Source: an uncultured Catenibacterium sp.
GTDB taxonomy: Bacteria; Bacillota_I; Bacilli_A; Erysipelotrichales; Coprobacillaceae
Assembly (NCBI GenBank): GCA_900540685.1
Contig: UQGS01000006.1
Span: forward strand, 1 to 64,000
DNA length: 64,000 nucleotides
Direction: 5' to 3'
Shown here: positions 9,243-17,348 of the stretch, one piece after another
Layout of the letters: every line of letters begins with the position of its first letter
Position numbering within the stretch: position 1 is the first letter of the stretch
Position numbers and translations under genes: made by a program
Notes under the pieces: generated by a model
What the model was told of the DNA's origin: nothing
Databases searched by the model: none
What the model saw: the letters and a program-made list of their open reading frames with translations, nothing else

Positions 9243-9671
9243 TCATTCATTTTCTAAATTAGAATAAACTTTACTAAGAAGTTCAGTTAAAGTATCGATT
9301 TCTTCCTGTGTTAATCCCTGCAACATTAATCGATGGGATTCAGCCATATTCTTTTTTGCCTTAGCACAATGACCTTCACCACATGCTGTTAAGCAGGCAA
9401 TCTTAATACGCTTATCCTTAGGATCATCACAACATTCAATAAGATGTTTTTCCTGAAGTCTTCCTAAAAGTCCCGCAGTTGTTGATTGAGCAACATGTAA
9501 ATCCTTCTCAATCTCCTTGAAGGTCATTCTGTGATCAGGTGTTTCCTGTAATTTCAATAAAACATGGGACTGCATTAAAGTTAAACCTTCTTTTCTTAAA
9601 GAATTGTTGGCACGTTTCTTTAAACGGTCATTAATATGTTTAATATAACCTATTGTTTCATTTTCTTTCAC
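9243..9671 (-). CDS. MarR-family transcriptional regulator
   Basis: The 142-residue product has the MarR winged-helix core: LTLMQSHVLLKLQ, FKEIEKDLHVAQSTTAGLLGRLQEKHLIE and the wing DDPKDKRIKIACLT. MarR proteins repress drug-export genes and release DNA on binding small molecules. It is the first gene of the marR-abcA-abcB run with a 13-nt gap. A GTG start at 9671 is chosen because AAGGAGGT lies 8 nt upstream. The upstream extension covers the promoter itself. Autoregulation is likely because the promoter is flanked by related TACTAT/ATAGTA sequences. Confidence 0.88.
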   Translation of the reverse strand: MKENETIGYIKHINDRLKKRANNSLRKEGLTLMQSHVLLKLQETPDHRMTFKEIEKDLHVAQSTTAGLLGRLQEKHLIECCDDPKDKRIKIACLTACGEGHCAKAKKNMAESHRLMLQGLTQEEIDTLTELLSKVYSNLENE

Positions 9672-9698
9672 GAGTCTTACCTCCTTCTGCGCATTAGA

Positions 9699-9727
9699 AT
9701 GATAGTACACTTTTAATTTATTGTCAA
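9699..9727 (-). promoter_or_regulatory. Promoter of the marR-ABC operon with operator-like repeats
   Basis: On the minus strand TTGACA (9722-9727), a 17-nt spacer and TATCAT (9699-9704) form a strong sigma-A promoter. The arms GCATACTATT just upstream and GTACTATCATTC at the -10 share TACTAT, a plausible MarR binding pattern. Confidence 0.75.
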
Positions 9728-9754
9728 TAGTATGCTATTAAATATCAAATTATG

Positions 9755-9777
9755 AAAAAAGAAGGACTTAGTCCTTC
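9755..9777 (-). terminator. Terminator of pyrBI
   Basis: On the minus strand GAAGGAC-TAA-GTCCTTC is followed by TTTTTTC. It overlaps the last codons of pyrI. Confidence 0.8.
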
Positions 9778-10193
9778 TTCTCAGCCTTAGATTCACAATA
9801 ATAACATCTATAGATACGCTTCTCTCTGTTTGCAAGATAGAAGATCTGATCTAAATCTCTTTCTACAGATGTAATACATCTTGGGTTCTTACATTTAGCC
9901 ACATTGATGATCTTTTCAGGAAGCTGTAACTTCTTCTTTTCTACTCTTTCACCATTCTTGATAATAGAAACAGTGATGTTAGGATCAATATAACCCAATA
10001 CATCTAAATCAACATCAAAATCATTATCAATCTTGATGATATCTTTCTTACCCATCTTATTAGAACGGCAATTCATAATGATTGCCACCTGACAATCTAA
10101 TTTACCTAGATCAAGGGCATCATATACTTCTTTTGCTTTACCTGCTGCAATATGGTCAATCACAATACCATTTTTAATACTGTCTATTCTCAT
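9768..10193 (-). CDS. pyrI: Aspartate carbamoyltransferase regulatory chain
   Basis: The 141-residue protein is the regulatory subunit of aspartate transcarbamylase, which binds nucleotides and modulates the catalytic PyrB trimers. The N-terminal allosteric domain (IDSIKNGIVIDHIAAGKA) and the C-terminal zinc domain with four cysteines (CKNPRC and YRCYYCES) are both present. It overlaps pyrB by ATGA, so translation is coupled. Bacillus relatives lack PyrI, so feedback control by CTP/ATP in this organism probably differs from that model. It ends at a terminator. Confidence 0.95.
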   Translation of the reverse strand: MRIDSIKNGIVIDHIAAGKAKEVYDALDLGKLDCQVAIIMNCRSNKMGKKDIIKIDNDFDVDLDVLGYIDPNITVSIIKNGERVEKKKLQLPEKIINVAKCKNPRCITSVERDLDQIFYLANREKRIYRCYYCESKAEKKD

Positions 10194-11125
10194 AATCTTT
10201 CCACCTCATTCTGTAATCCTAATAAGCTTAAGATCAATGCCATACGGATAAAACGTCCATTATTAGCCTGTCTGAAATAAGCAGCTCTTGGATCTGCATC
10301 GACTTCAGTCTTAATTTCATTAACACGTGGAAGTGGATGCATGACAATCATATCTTTCTTTGCAGCCTGTAATTTTTCTTCATCTAAGATATAAGTATCT
10401 CTTAAACGGATATAATCCTGTTCATTGAAGAAACGTTCCTGCTGTACTCTTGTCATATAAAGAATATCTAATTCTGGCATAACTTCTTCCATACTGCGTA
10501 CTTCTTTATATTCAACACCCATTGGATCAAGAATGTCTTCTTTTAAGTATTCAGGAAGCTTTAATTCATCTGGAGAGATGAATACAAACTTAGTACCTTC
10601 ATAACGTGACATCGCTTTTAATAATGAATGAACTGTACGTCCAAACTTCAAGTCACCACAAAAACCTACTGTAAGGTTCTTTAAAGTGCCTTTTTCTCTT
10701 TGAATAGTTAATAAGTCAGTTAATGTCTGAGTAGGATGATTATGTCCTCCATCGCCTGCATTAATTAAAGGTACAGTGCATGCTGATGAAGCCACAACTG
10801 GAGCACCTTCCTTTGGATGACGCATTGCGATAATATCACAATAACCACTTGTTACATGAATTGTATCTGATACTGTTTCTCCTTTAGAAGCACTAGATAC
10901 ATTTGCGGTTGGGAATCCTAATACATTTCCTCCAAGTGATAACATAGCACTTTCAAAAGAAAGTCTTGTACGTGTACTAGGTTCGAAGAATAGTGTTGCA
11001 AGAATCTTGTGGGCACATACGTCCTGATAACGTGTACGATCTTTGATGATATCGTTTGCGAGTGCGATTAAATCATCAATTTCTTCAACAGATAAGTCCA
11101 TTGGATCAATAATGAATTTTTTCAT
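10190..11125 (-). CDS. pyrB: Aspartate carbamoyltransferase catalytic chain
   Basis: The 311-residue enzyme joins carbamoyl phosphate and aspartate to N-carbamoylaspartate, the first committed pyrimidine step. Diagnostic motifs are FFEPSTRTRLSFESAM (carbamoyl phosphate loop), DGGHNHPTQTL and MHPLPRVNEI. The start has AAGGAGCTC upstream. The leader is about 100 nt with a TATAAT-like -10; I see no PyrR anti-terminator structure. It forms a two-gene operon with pyrI. The other pyrimidine genes are not in the window. Confidence 0.96.
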   Translation of the reverse strand: MKKFIIDPMDLSVEEIDDLIALANDIIKDRTRYQDVCAHKILATLFFEPSTRTRLSFESAMLSLGGNVLGFPTANVSSASKGETVSDTIHVTSGYCDIIAMRHPKEGAPVVASSACTVPLINAGDGGHNHPTQTLTDLLTIQREKGTLKNLTVGFCGDLKFGRTVHSLLKAMSRYEGTKFVFISPDELKLPEYLKEDILDPMGVEYKEVRSMEEVMPELDILYMTRVQQERFFNEQDYIRLRDTYILDEEKLQAAKKDMIVMHPLPRVNEIKTEVDADPRAAYFRQANNGRFIRMALILSLLGLQNEVERL

Positions 11126-11263
11126 GGTGAGCTCCTTCTTTATAAACTTGTTTTAATTCCTATCTATTATATCACAGCACTTATATTTAAACAGTTTTTT
11201 CTAATAAAAACGTTTAATTGATATATCAGCTATATTATTATGATATATGTAAGGAGAATGGAA

Positions 11264-11854
11264 ATGACTGAGAAAGAGAAAATGTTGAAAGAGATGCTGT
11301 ATGATGCCAACAATGATGAAGATCTACTTAAAGAAAGAGCAATCGCAAAAGATCTCTGTTTTAAATATAATCAGCTGATGCCTTCTGATGTAGAGAATCA
11401 AAAACAGGTATTAAAGGAATTACTAGGAGAAATAAATGATTCAGCCATCTTTGTAGCACCTTTCTGGTGTGATTATGGTTTCAATATAAAAGTAGGAAAG
11501 AACTTCTTTGCGAATCACAATACAGTGATACTAGATGGTGCAAAGGTGACTTGTGGAGATAATGTCTTTATAGCACCTAATTGTGGATTCTATACTGCAG
11601 GACATCCAATAGATGCAAAACGTAGAAATCAGGGATTAGAGTATGCTTATCCTATTACAGTAGGAAATAATGTATGGATAGGTGCAGGTGTGCATGTAAT
11701 GCCTGGAGTGACTATTGGAGATAATGTGGTGATTGGTGGAGGTAGTGTTATAGTAAAGGATATTCCTAGCAATAGTGTTGCGGTAGGTAATCCCTGTCAT
11801 GTGATTAGAGAGATTACTGAAGAGGATGAACAAACAAACTGGAATCATAATTAA
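11264..11854 (+). CDS. Sugar O-acetyltransferase, maltose/galactoside acetyltransferase type
   Basis: The 196-residue product carries the Maa-type N-terminal helices (EKMLKEMLYDANND) and a left-handed beta-helix of hexapeptide repeats (VTCGDNVFIAPNCGF, VWIGAGVHVMPGVTIGDNVVIGGGSVI). FYTAGHPID carries the catalytic histidine. It transfers acetyl from acetyl-CoA to a sugar hydroxyl; the true substrate is unknown. ATG 11264 is preferred because AAGGAG sits 7 nt upstream; the first in-frame ATG (11240) is before that site. It is divergent from pyrB and has its own terminator. Confidence 0.9.
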   Translation: MTEKEKMLKEMLYDANNDEDLLKERAIAKDLCFKYNQLMPSDVENQKQVLKELLGEINDSAIFVAPFWCDYGFNIKVGKNFFANHNTVILDGAKVTCGDNVFIAPNCGFYTAGHPIDAKRRNQGLEYAYPITVGNNVWIGAGVHVMPGVTIGDNVVIGGGSVIVKDIPSNSVAVGNPCHVIREITEEDEQTNWNHN

Positions 11855-11880
11855 AAGGATGTCAACCGACATCCTTTTAT
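11853..11880 (+). terminator. Terminator of the sugar acetyltransferase gene
   Basis: The stem AAAAGGATGTC/GACATCCTTTT has a 4-nt loop and begins at the stop codon. The reverse strand also reads TTTTAATT after the stem, so it may serve the AIM24 gene as well. Confidence 0.8.
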
Positions 11881-11907
11881 AATACATATTCACCTGAGTG
11901 CCAACCT

Positions 11908-11931
11908 GAGGGACATTCCGAGGGACATTCC
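11908..11931. repeat. Perfect 12-bp tandem repeat
   Basis: GAGGGACATTCC occurs twice head to tail (11908-11919 and 11920-11931), just past the AIM24 stop codon. Its function is unknown. Confidence 0.7.
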
Positions 11932-11932
11932 T

Positions 11933-12604
11933 CTAATCATTATGGGGCATAAAACCAGATAAGCTTTCTGCAAGAGTAGAAATAGGCATTGTCTGTACAA
12001 TTACATGACCTGGTCCCTTTACGACTGTATTAAAGAATCCTTCTCCTCCTAGGAACTTATTCTTTATACCTTTCACAGAAACAATATCAATATGACAAGA
12101 TGAACTCATTGCGACAAGATTACCTGTATTCACAACCATCTCTTCACCAGGTTCAAGGTCATATTCTATGGCTGTACCATCTATTTCAATAAATAGTAAA
12201 CCAGAACCATAATATCTATTCATAATGAACCCTTCTCCACCAAAGAAACCAATAGTTCCCTTTTTAGAGAATGAGATTTCTCTTTTTACTGTTTCTTCAC
12301 TTGCGAGATAAGAAGACTTCTGAACAATAATCTCTCCCTGGCTTACATTATATACAAGTATATCACCAGGAAAAGAAGAACCTAAGGCAATCATACTAGG
12401 CTTTGTGGCTGTGTATCTATTCAAGAAAAGTGTTTCTCCTGAAAAAGCACGGCCAAATAGAGATTTCATACCACCTGATACAGTATCCATAGTCAAAGCT
12501 GGTTTCATCCATACCATTGCCCCACTATCTGTCAAAATAGATTCACCTTCACCTAAATGAAGTATGGCGACAGGAAGTGGTTTTCCTTTAATTTCATACT
12601 GCAT
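11933..12604 (-). CDS. AIM24/TIGR00266 family protein
   Basis: The 223-residue product fits the AIM24 (TIGR00266) family, a beta-sandwich fold of unclear function that is widespread in bacteria. Visible marks are the N-terminal LHLGEGESILTDSGAMVWM, the GGMKSLFGRAFSGETLFLNRY segment and GGEGFFNTVVKGPGHVIVQTMP near the end. AGGAGATG precedes the ATG. It is the last gene of the fmt-pdp-HAD-AIM24 run, 11 nt after the HAD gene. Confidence 0.85.
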   Translation of the reverse strand: MQYEIKGKPLPVAILHLGEGESILTDSGAMVWMKPALTMDTVSGGMKSLFGRAFSGETLFLNRYTATKPSMIALGSSFPGDILVYNVSQGEIIVQKSSYLASEETVKREISFSKKGTIGFFGGEGFIMNRYYGSGLLFIEIDGTAIEYDLEPGEEMVVNTGNLVAMSSSCHIDIVSVKGIKNKFLGGEGFFNTVVKGPGHVIVQTMPISTLAESLSGFMPHND

Positions 12605-12615
12605 AAAATCATCTC

Positions 12616-13458
12616 CTACTGATCTAATTTTAATTCATGAATAACATCTGCTAAACCATCATCATCTGGATTCTTGAAGAAACATGTTCCAATAGCTTTT
12701 AATTTATCAGGCGCATTTTCTGCCACTACACCAATTTCACATGCATCAATCATCTGGAAATCATTCATAGAATCTCCAAAACCGATTGTATCCTTCATAT
12801 CTCCATGATAATAATCTACAACACGTTTTACACCATCTGCTTTTGTACAGTTCTTTAAGATAATTTCACCGTTAATAAAATCATCTGCATACTTAGAGAA
12901 TGTGACAATATTAAACATCGGTGCAATATACTTAACACAATCATAAAAAGCGATAGGATCAGGTGCAATAAAACCAATTTTAGTCACACCTGTATTTTCT
13001 AAATCAAACTTAGAAACAGGAATACGGTTTTCTTCCTGACGCTTTAATTCAAAGAATCTCTGTAATTCTACGTTTTCTCCAAATTCTTTAGTATGTCTCT
13101 TATCAAAGAATTCATTAACACCTGGTGTCTGGTAAATTGCATGTTCTGTTTCTAGACAGAATAAAATGCCATGATTCACAAAGAGTGTCATCATTTCTGA
13201 AAGAGTATATTTGTCCATGAAGTTCTTAAAGATATACTTACCATCTACCTGAACAAATCCTCCAGCACTTGCCACAATACCATCAACAGGTAATGCTTTT
13301 ACATCACCTACAATAGAAGTAGGTGCTCTACCTGTACATAAGAATACTTTGTTTCCTGCATCCTTAGCTGCTTGAATCGCTTCTTTTGTTTTTTCTGTTA
13401 CATGTCTTGATTTTCCTACTAATGTACCATCAATATCAAAAAATAAAAATTTACTCAT
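12616..13458 (-). CDS. Cof-type HAD phosphatase
   Basis: The 280-residue product is a HAD hydrolase of the Cof/IIB type, which dephosphorylates sugar phosphates or related small molecules. Motif I is FFDIDGTLVG, motif II FLCTGRAP, the lysine region lies near ILKNCTKADG, and the acidic motif is GFGDSMNDFQMI. The cap domain lies between residues about 80 and 190. It starts 3 nt after the pdp stop, with the ribosome site inside the pdp end. It resembles the HAD protein at 22183. Confidence 0.9.
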   Translation of the reverse strand: MSKFLFFDIDGTLVGKSRHVTEKTKEAIQAAKDAGNKVFLCTGRAPTSIVGDVKALPVDGIVASAGGFVQVDGKYIFKNFMDKYTLSEMMTLFVNHGILFCLETEHAIYQTPGVNEFFDKRHTKEFGENVELQRFFELKRQEENRIPVSKFDLENTGVTKIGFIAPDPIAFYDCVKYIAPMFNIVTFSKYADDFINGEIILKNCTKADGVKRVVDYYHGDMKDTIGFGDSMNDFQMIDACEIGVVAENAPDKLKAIGTCFFKNPDDDGLADVIHELKLDQ

Positions 13459-13461
13459 ATA

Positions 13462-14763
13462 CTACTCCATAATCTCATCAATCAATATAGGCTTTTCTAC
13501 CTTTTCTTTACTAAAATGGAATGCACTTAATAATTCTTCTTTTCTTTCCTGCGTCCATTTACCATTATCATGCACAGTCACTAATGGTTCTCCCTGTTCC
13601 ACATAGTCACCAATCTTCTTATGTAGAATTAAACCAACACTATGATCTATTTCATCTGTGACTGTTTCTCTTCCACCACCTAGACGCATTGATACAAGTC
13701 CGAGAGTTAATGCCTCTAGATCTTCAATATAACCTGTTTCAGGTGCATAAACATCAAATATATGTTCAGCCACTGTAAACTTTTCAGGATAAAGAATATA
13801 ATCACTATCTCCACCCTGTGCTTTTACCATTTCTTCTAAGGCATGTAATGCTTTCTTAGAAGAAATAGCTTCTTCTAGCATCTTTCTTGCTTCAGTCACT
13901 GATTCTGCCTTTTTAGCCATCATCAGCATTGTACTACCTGCAGTTAAACATAATTCTAATAAATCTTCAGGACCATTCCCATTAAGTGTTGCAATCGCTT
14001 CTTTTACTTCTAATGAATTACCAATCGCATAGCCTAAAGGCTGGGACATATTAGAAATAGTGGCTCTTGTATCCTTATGAAGATGCTGACCAATAGTAAT
14101 CATTGTACGAGCAAGCTTCTTCGCATCCTCCAAGTTCTTCATAAAAGCACCATCACCATATTTGACATCAAGTAAAATCGCATCACTGCCTGCAGCTAAC
14201 TTCTTACTCATAATAGAAGAAGCAATCAAAGGAATAGATTGAACAGTTCCTGTCACATCTCTTAATGCATACATCTTCTTATCTGCAGGATCTAGAGAGG
14301 CTGTCTGCCCAATAATAGCTAAATGAATATCATTCACCTGTTTAATAAAAACTTCTTCATTGACATAAATATTAAGTCCAGGAATAGACTCCATCTTATC
14401 TAGAGTCCCACCTGTATGTCCAAGTCCCCTGCCACTCATCTTAGCCACAGGTACACCACATGCAGCGACCATTGGACCTAATACTAAAGATGTCTTATCA
14501 CCAACACCACCAGTAGAATGCTTATCTACTTTAATACCATGAATACCACTTAAATCAATCACATCACCACTATGCATCATTTCTAAAGTCAGCTGGGCTG
14601 TTTCGTGATCTGTTAATCCATTAAAGACAACAGCCATCAAGAAAGCACTCATCTGATAATCAGGAATATCACCTTTTGTATATCCCTGGATTAATTCATG
14701 AATTTCTTCACCAGTTAATACTACATTATCTTTCTTCTTTTCAATAAGATCTACCATTCTCAT
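13462..14763 (-). CDS. pdp: Pyrimidine-nucleoside phosphorylase
   Basis: The 433-residue enzyme splits uridine, thymidine and deoxyuridine with phosphate into base and (deoxy)ribose 1-phosphate. The signature KMSGRGLGHTGGTLDKMES, the glycine-rich KHSTGGVGDKTS and the C-terminal lipoyl-like domain (LHKKIGDYVEQGEPLVTVHD) are all present. I chose ATG 14763, which matches the MRMVD start of Bacillus Pdp and follows AGGTGA; three extra upstream residues would begin at GTG. The gene is nearly adjacent to fmt (9 nt). Confidence 0.95.
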   Translation of the reverse strand: MRMVDLIEKKKDNVVLTGEEIHELIQGYTKGDIPDYQMSAFLMAVVFNGLTDHETAQLTLEMMHSGDVIDLSGIHGIKVDKHSTGGVGDKTSLVLGPMVAACGVPVAKMSGRGLGHTGGTLDKMESIPGLNIYVNEEVFIKQVNDIHLAIIGQTASLDPADKKMYALRDVTGTVQSIPLIASSIMSKKLAAGSDAILLDVKYGDGAFMKNLEDAKKLARTMITIGQHLHKDTRATISNMSQPLGYAIGNSLEVKEAIATLNGNGPEDLLELCLTAGSTMLMMAKKAESVTEARKMLEEAISSKKALHALEEMVKAQGGDSDYILYPEKFTVAEHIFDVYAPETGYIEDLEALTLGLVSMRLGGGRETVTDEIDHSVGLILHKKIGDYVEQGEPLVTVHDNGKWTQERKEELLSAFHFSKEKVEKPILIDEIME

Positions 14764-14772
14764 AAATGTCAC

Positions 14773-15723
14773 CTACTCAAATTGAGTTCCAACCTCGAAT
14801 ATATTCTTACCATTCAAATAATCCTTTACAGACATACGTTTCTTACCAGATAGCTGTATCTCTGTAATCACGAATACACCATCTTCTACCTTAACACCAA
14901 TTGCATCCTTAAAGATTTTAACGATAGTACCGTTCTTTTCATCCTTATGATGTTCCTTAGCATTAGGGCAGTTATGAATTTCACCCTTATAGATTTTTAC
15001 AACCTGTCCATTATAAGTTGTAAATGTACCTGGATGAGGATATAAACCTCTTACATGATTAAAGATTTCTCTTGCTGTCTTATTCCAGTCAAGTCTTTCA
15101 TCTTCTCTCTTAATAATAGGGGCATATACAACTTCATCAGGATTCTGTGGAATTCTATCATTTGTTTCATCAAAGATAGATGGTAATGTATCCTTTAATA
15201 GTTCTGCACCAATATCAGTTAAACGATCATATACAATTTCTAGATTATCCTCATCTGTAATTGGTGTGGATCTTTGAGAAATAATATCTCCAGCATCCAT
15301 CTTTTCTGCCATATACATAATAGTCACACCTGTTTCAGTGCGTCCATCAATGATGGCACGATGTACTGGTGCACCACCACGATAAAGTGGTAATAAAGAA
15401 GCATGTACATTCACACATCCTAGACGTGGTGCTTCTAAGACAGCAGTTGGGACAATTTGTCCATACGCTGCAGTAATAATTAAATCAGGCTTTAAATCTA
15501 ATACTGCCTGGTAATCATTTCTAATACGTTCTGGCTGTAATACAGGAATATCATGTTTTAATGCTTCCTGTTTCACATCACTCATAGTGAGTACTTTCTT
15601 TCTTCCTACATAACGATCTGGCTGAGTGACAACACCCACAACATCATATTTATTTTCTAGTAACATCTGCAGTACTTTTAATGAAAAAGATGCAGTTCCC
15701 ATAAAAACTATTTTTTTACTCAT
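14773..15723 (-). CDS. fmt: Methionyl-tRNA formyltransferase
   Basis: The 316-residue enzyme formylates initiator Met-tRNA for translation start. The formyl-THF domain signature NVHASLLPLYRGGAPVHRAI contains the catalytic Asn, His and the tRNA loop. Further marks are YMAEKMDAGDI and the C-terminal OB-fold domain from about residue 210. AGGAGG precedes the ATG. It leads a run with pdp, HAD and AIM24 genes, a combination not obviously linked by function. It is divergent from rpsT. Confidence 0.95.
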   Translation of the reverse strand: MSKKIVFMGTASFSLKVLQMLLENKYDVVGVVTQPDRYVGRKKVLTMSDVKQEALKHDIPVLQPERIRNDYQAVLDLKPDLIITAAYGQIVPTAVLEAPRLGCVNVHASLLPLYRGGAPVHRAIIDGRTETGVTIMYMAEKMDAGDIISQRSTPITDEDNLEIVYDRLTDIGAELLKDTLPSIFDETNDRIPQNPDEVVYAPIIKREDERLDWNKTAREIFNHVRGLYPHPGTFTTYNGQVVKIYKGEIHNCPNAKEHHKDEKNGTIVKIFKDAIGVKVEDGVFVITEIQLSGKKRMSVKDYLNGKNIFEVGTQFE

Positions 15724-15804
15724 AAAATTCCTCCTGTATTGTCTTTTTTATTATACCATACTCATTTATTAAGTGCTACCACACAGGAAAAACCAAAAAA
15801 ACTA

Positions 15805-15833
15805 TTGCAATCATCAAACATTTTTGGTATTAT
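15805..15833 (+). promoter_or_regulatory. rpsT promoter
   Basis: TTGCAA (15805-15810), 17 nt and TATTAT (15828-15833) form a sigma-A promoter. It lies 34 nt before the rpsT start codon. Confidence 0.75.
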
Positions 15834-15867
15834 AGTTCAGCAAACTATAGAACGAGGTGAGATTATT

Positions 15868-16131
15868 ATGGCAAACATGAAACAGCAGATTAAACGTTAT
15901 AAAAACGATAATGAAAAAAGATTAGCAAACAACGCAGTAAAGAGCGCTTTAAAGACTTCAATCAAGAAGGTATTAAAGGCTGTAGAAGAAGGTAACAAGG
16001 AAGTTGCTACTAAAGAATTCAGCGATTGTACAAGACAGTTAGATGCATCTGTAACTAAGCATATCCATCACAAGAACTATGCTAGCAGACAGAAAGCAAG
16101 ACTTCAGAAGAAAATTAACTCAATCGGATAA
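15868..16131 (+). CDS. rpsT: Ribosomal protein bS20
   Basis: The 87-residue, lysine-rich helical protein is bS20 of the small ribosomal subunit, which binds 16S rRNA helices 6 and 44. The MANMKQQIKRYKNDNEKR start, KSALKTSIKKV and HHKNYASRQKARLQKKIN end are typical. GAGGTG precedes the ATG. An upstream in-frame extension overlaps the promoter and is not translated. It is transcribed alone. Confidence 0.96.
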   Translation: MANMKQQIKRYKNDNEKRLANNAVKSALKTSIKKVLKAVEEGNKEVATKEFSDCTRQLDASVTKHIHHKNYASRQKARLQKKINSIG

Positions 16132-16160
16132 TTGATAGAGTTTTCTATATGAACTACAAG

Positions 16161-16187
16161 CATCCAGCTTTTTGCTGGATGTTTTCT
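16161..16187 (+). terminator. rpsT terminator
   Basis: The stem CATCCAGC/GCTGGATG with a T5 loop is followed by TTTTCTT. Confidence 0.85.
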
Positions 16188-16193
16188 TATGCC

Positions 16194-16222
16194 TTGCATT
16201 TAAGGTATAAGTTTCTTAAAAT
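16194..16222 (+). promoter_or_regulatory. ispG promoter
   Basis: TTGCAT (16194-16199), 17 nt and TAAAAT (16217-16222) lie immediately behind the rpsT terminator, 21 nt before ispG. Confidence 0.7.
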
Positions 16223-16243
16223 AGAAGTGCGAGGTATATAAAT

Positions 16244-17311
16244 ATGTTAAGAGAAGAAACAAGAAGTGTACAGGTAGGCAATTTAACTATCGGTGGTAAT
16301 AATCATGTAGTGATCCAGTCTATGTGTAATACTAAGACTAAGAATGTAGAAGCCACTATTAAACAGATTAATGCATTGGAACAGGCAGGTTGTGAACTTG
16401 TAAGAGTAGCTGTATTTGATAAAGAGGATGCTTATGCAATTAAAGAGATTAAGAAAGGGATTCATATTCCTTTAGTTGCTGATATTCATTTTGATTATAA
16501 GTTAGCTCTTATTGCCATAGAATCTGGTATTGATAAGGTACGTATTAATCCTGGTAATATTGGTTCTATTGAAAAAGTAAAAGCAGTTGTAGATGCATGT
16601 AAAGAGAAGCATATCCCTATTAGAATAGGTGTTAATGGTGGTTCTTTAGAAAAAGAGATTCTAGAAAAATATGGAGAACCTACACCTGAAGGTATGGTTG
16701 AATCTGCAATGAAGCATGTAAAGATTCTAGAAGATCTAGACTTCCATGATATCGTTATTTCATTAAAGTCTTCTAATACAATGTTGACTATTAAAGCGTA
16801 TGAATTAGCATCTAAGACATTCCCTTATCCTTTACATGTAGGTGTCACTGAAGCAGGGACTGCTTTAGGAGGCACTATTAAGTCTTCTTTAGGTATTGGT
16901 ACATTACTTTATGAAGGTATTGGAAATACTATTAGAGTGTCTTTAAGTGATGATCCTGTGGAAGAAATCAAGGTTGCTAAGATTCTGTTAAAGGAATTAG
17001 GTTTATTAAAGGGTGTTCCTACTCTTGTATCATGTCCTACTTGTGGTCGTATTCAGTATGATTTGATTCCTATCGCAAAAGAGATGGAAGATTTCTTAAA
17101 GGATATTCATCTAGATATTACTGTCGCAATTATGGGTTGTGCAGTAAATGGTCCAGGTGAAGCACGTCATGCTGATATTGGTATTGCAGGTGGTGTGGGT
17201 GAAGGTCTTCTTATTAAGCATGGAGAGATTGTAAAACGTGTTAAACAGGAAGATATGGTTCAGACACTTAAAGATGAAATCTTAAAGATGGTTGAAGAAA
17301 AAAGCGAGTAA
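16244..17311 (+). CDS. ispG: 4-hydroxy-3-methylbut-2-enyl-diphosphate synthase
   Basis: The 355-residue Fe-S enzyme converts MEcPP to HMBPP in the MEP isoprenoid pathway. The TIM-barrel part (VQVGNLTIGGNNHVVIQSM, PLVADIHFDY, RINPGNIG) and the C-terminal cluster-binding part (SCPTCGRIQYD and GCAVNGPGEARHADIG) are intact. The ribosome site is GCGAGG. The next enzyme, IspH, is encoded 4 kb away in the same block. It ends at a terminator that overlaps its last codons. Confidence 0.96.
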   Translation: MLREETRSVQVGNLTIGGNNHVVIQSMCNTKTKNVEATIKQINALEQAGCELVRVAVFDKEDAYAIKEIKKGIHIPLVADIHFDYKLALIAIESGIDKVRINPGNIGSIEKVKAVVDACKEKHIPIRIGVNGGSLEKEILEKYGEPTPEGMVESAMKHVKILEDLDFHDIVISLKSSNTMLTIKAYELASKTFPYPLHVGVTEAGTALGGTIKSSLGIGTLLYEGIGNTIRVSLSDDPVEEIKVAKILLKELGLLKGVPTLVSCPTCGRIQYDLIPIAKEMEDFLKDIHLDITVAIMGCAVNGPGEARHADIGIAGGVGEGLLIKHGEIVKRVKQEDMVQTLKDEILKMVEEKSE

Positions 17312-17333
17312 TTAATAAAACTCGCTTTTTTAC
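17296..17333. terminator. Terminator between ispG and the AlbA_2 gene
   Basis: The stem AAAAAAGCGAG/CTCGCTTTTTT (17298-17308, 17321-17331) gives T runs in both directions, so it ends ispG and probably the convergent gene. Confidence 0.8.
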
Positions 17334-17348
17334 GTTACGTTAAATTGT

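Noticed and set aside
11126..11239. PyrR-type attenuator before pyrB
   Set aside because: No terminator/anti-terminator pair is visible in about 110 nt; only a promoter-like hexamer and ribosome site.
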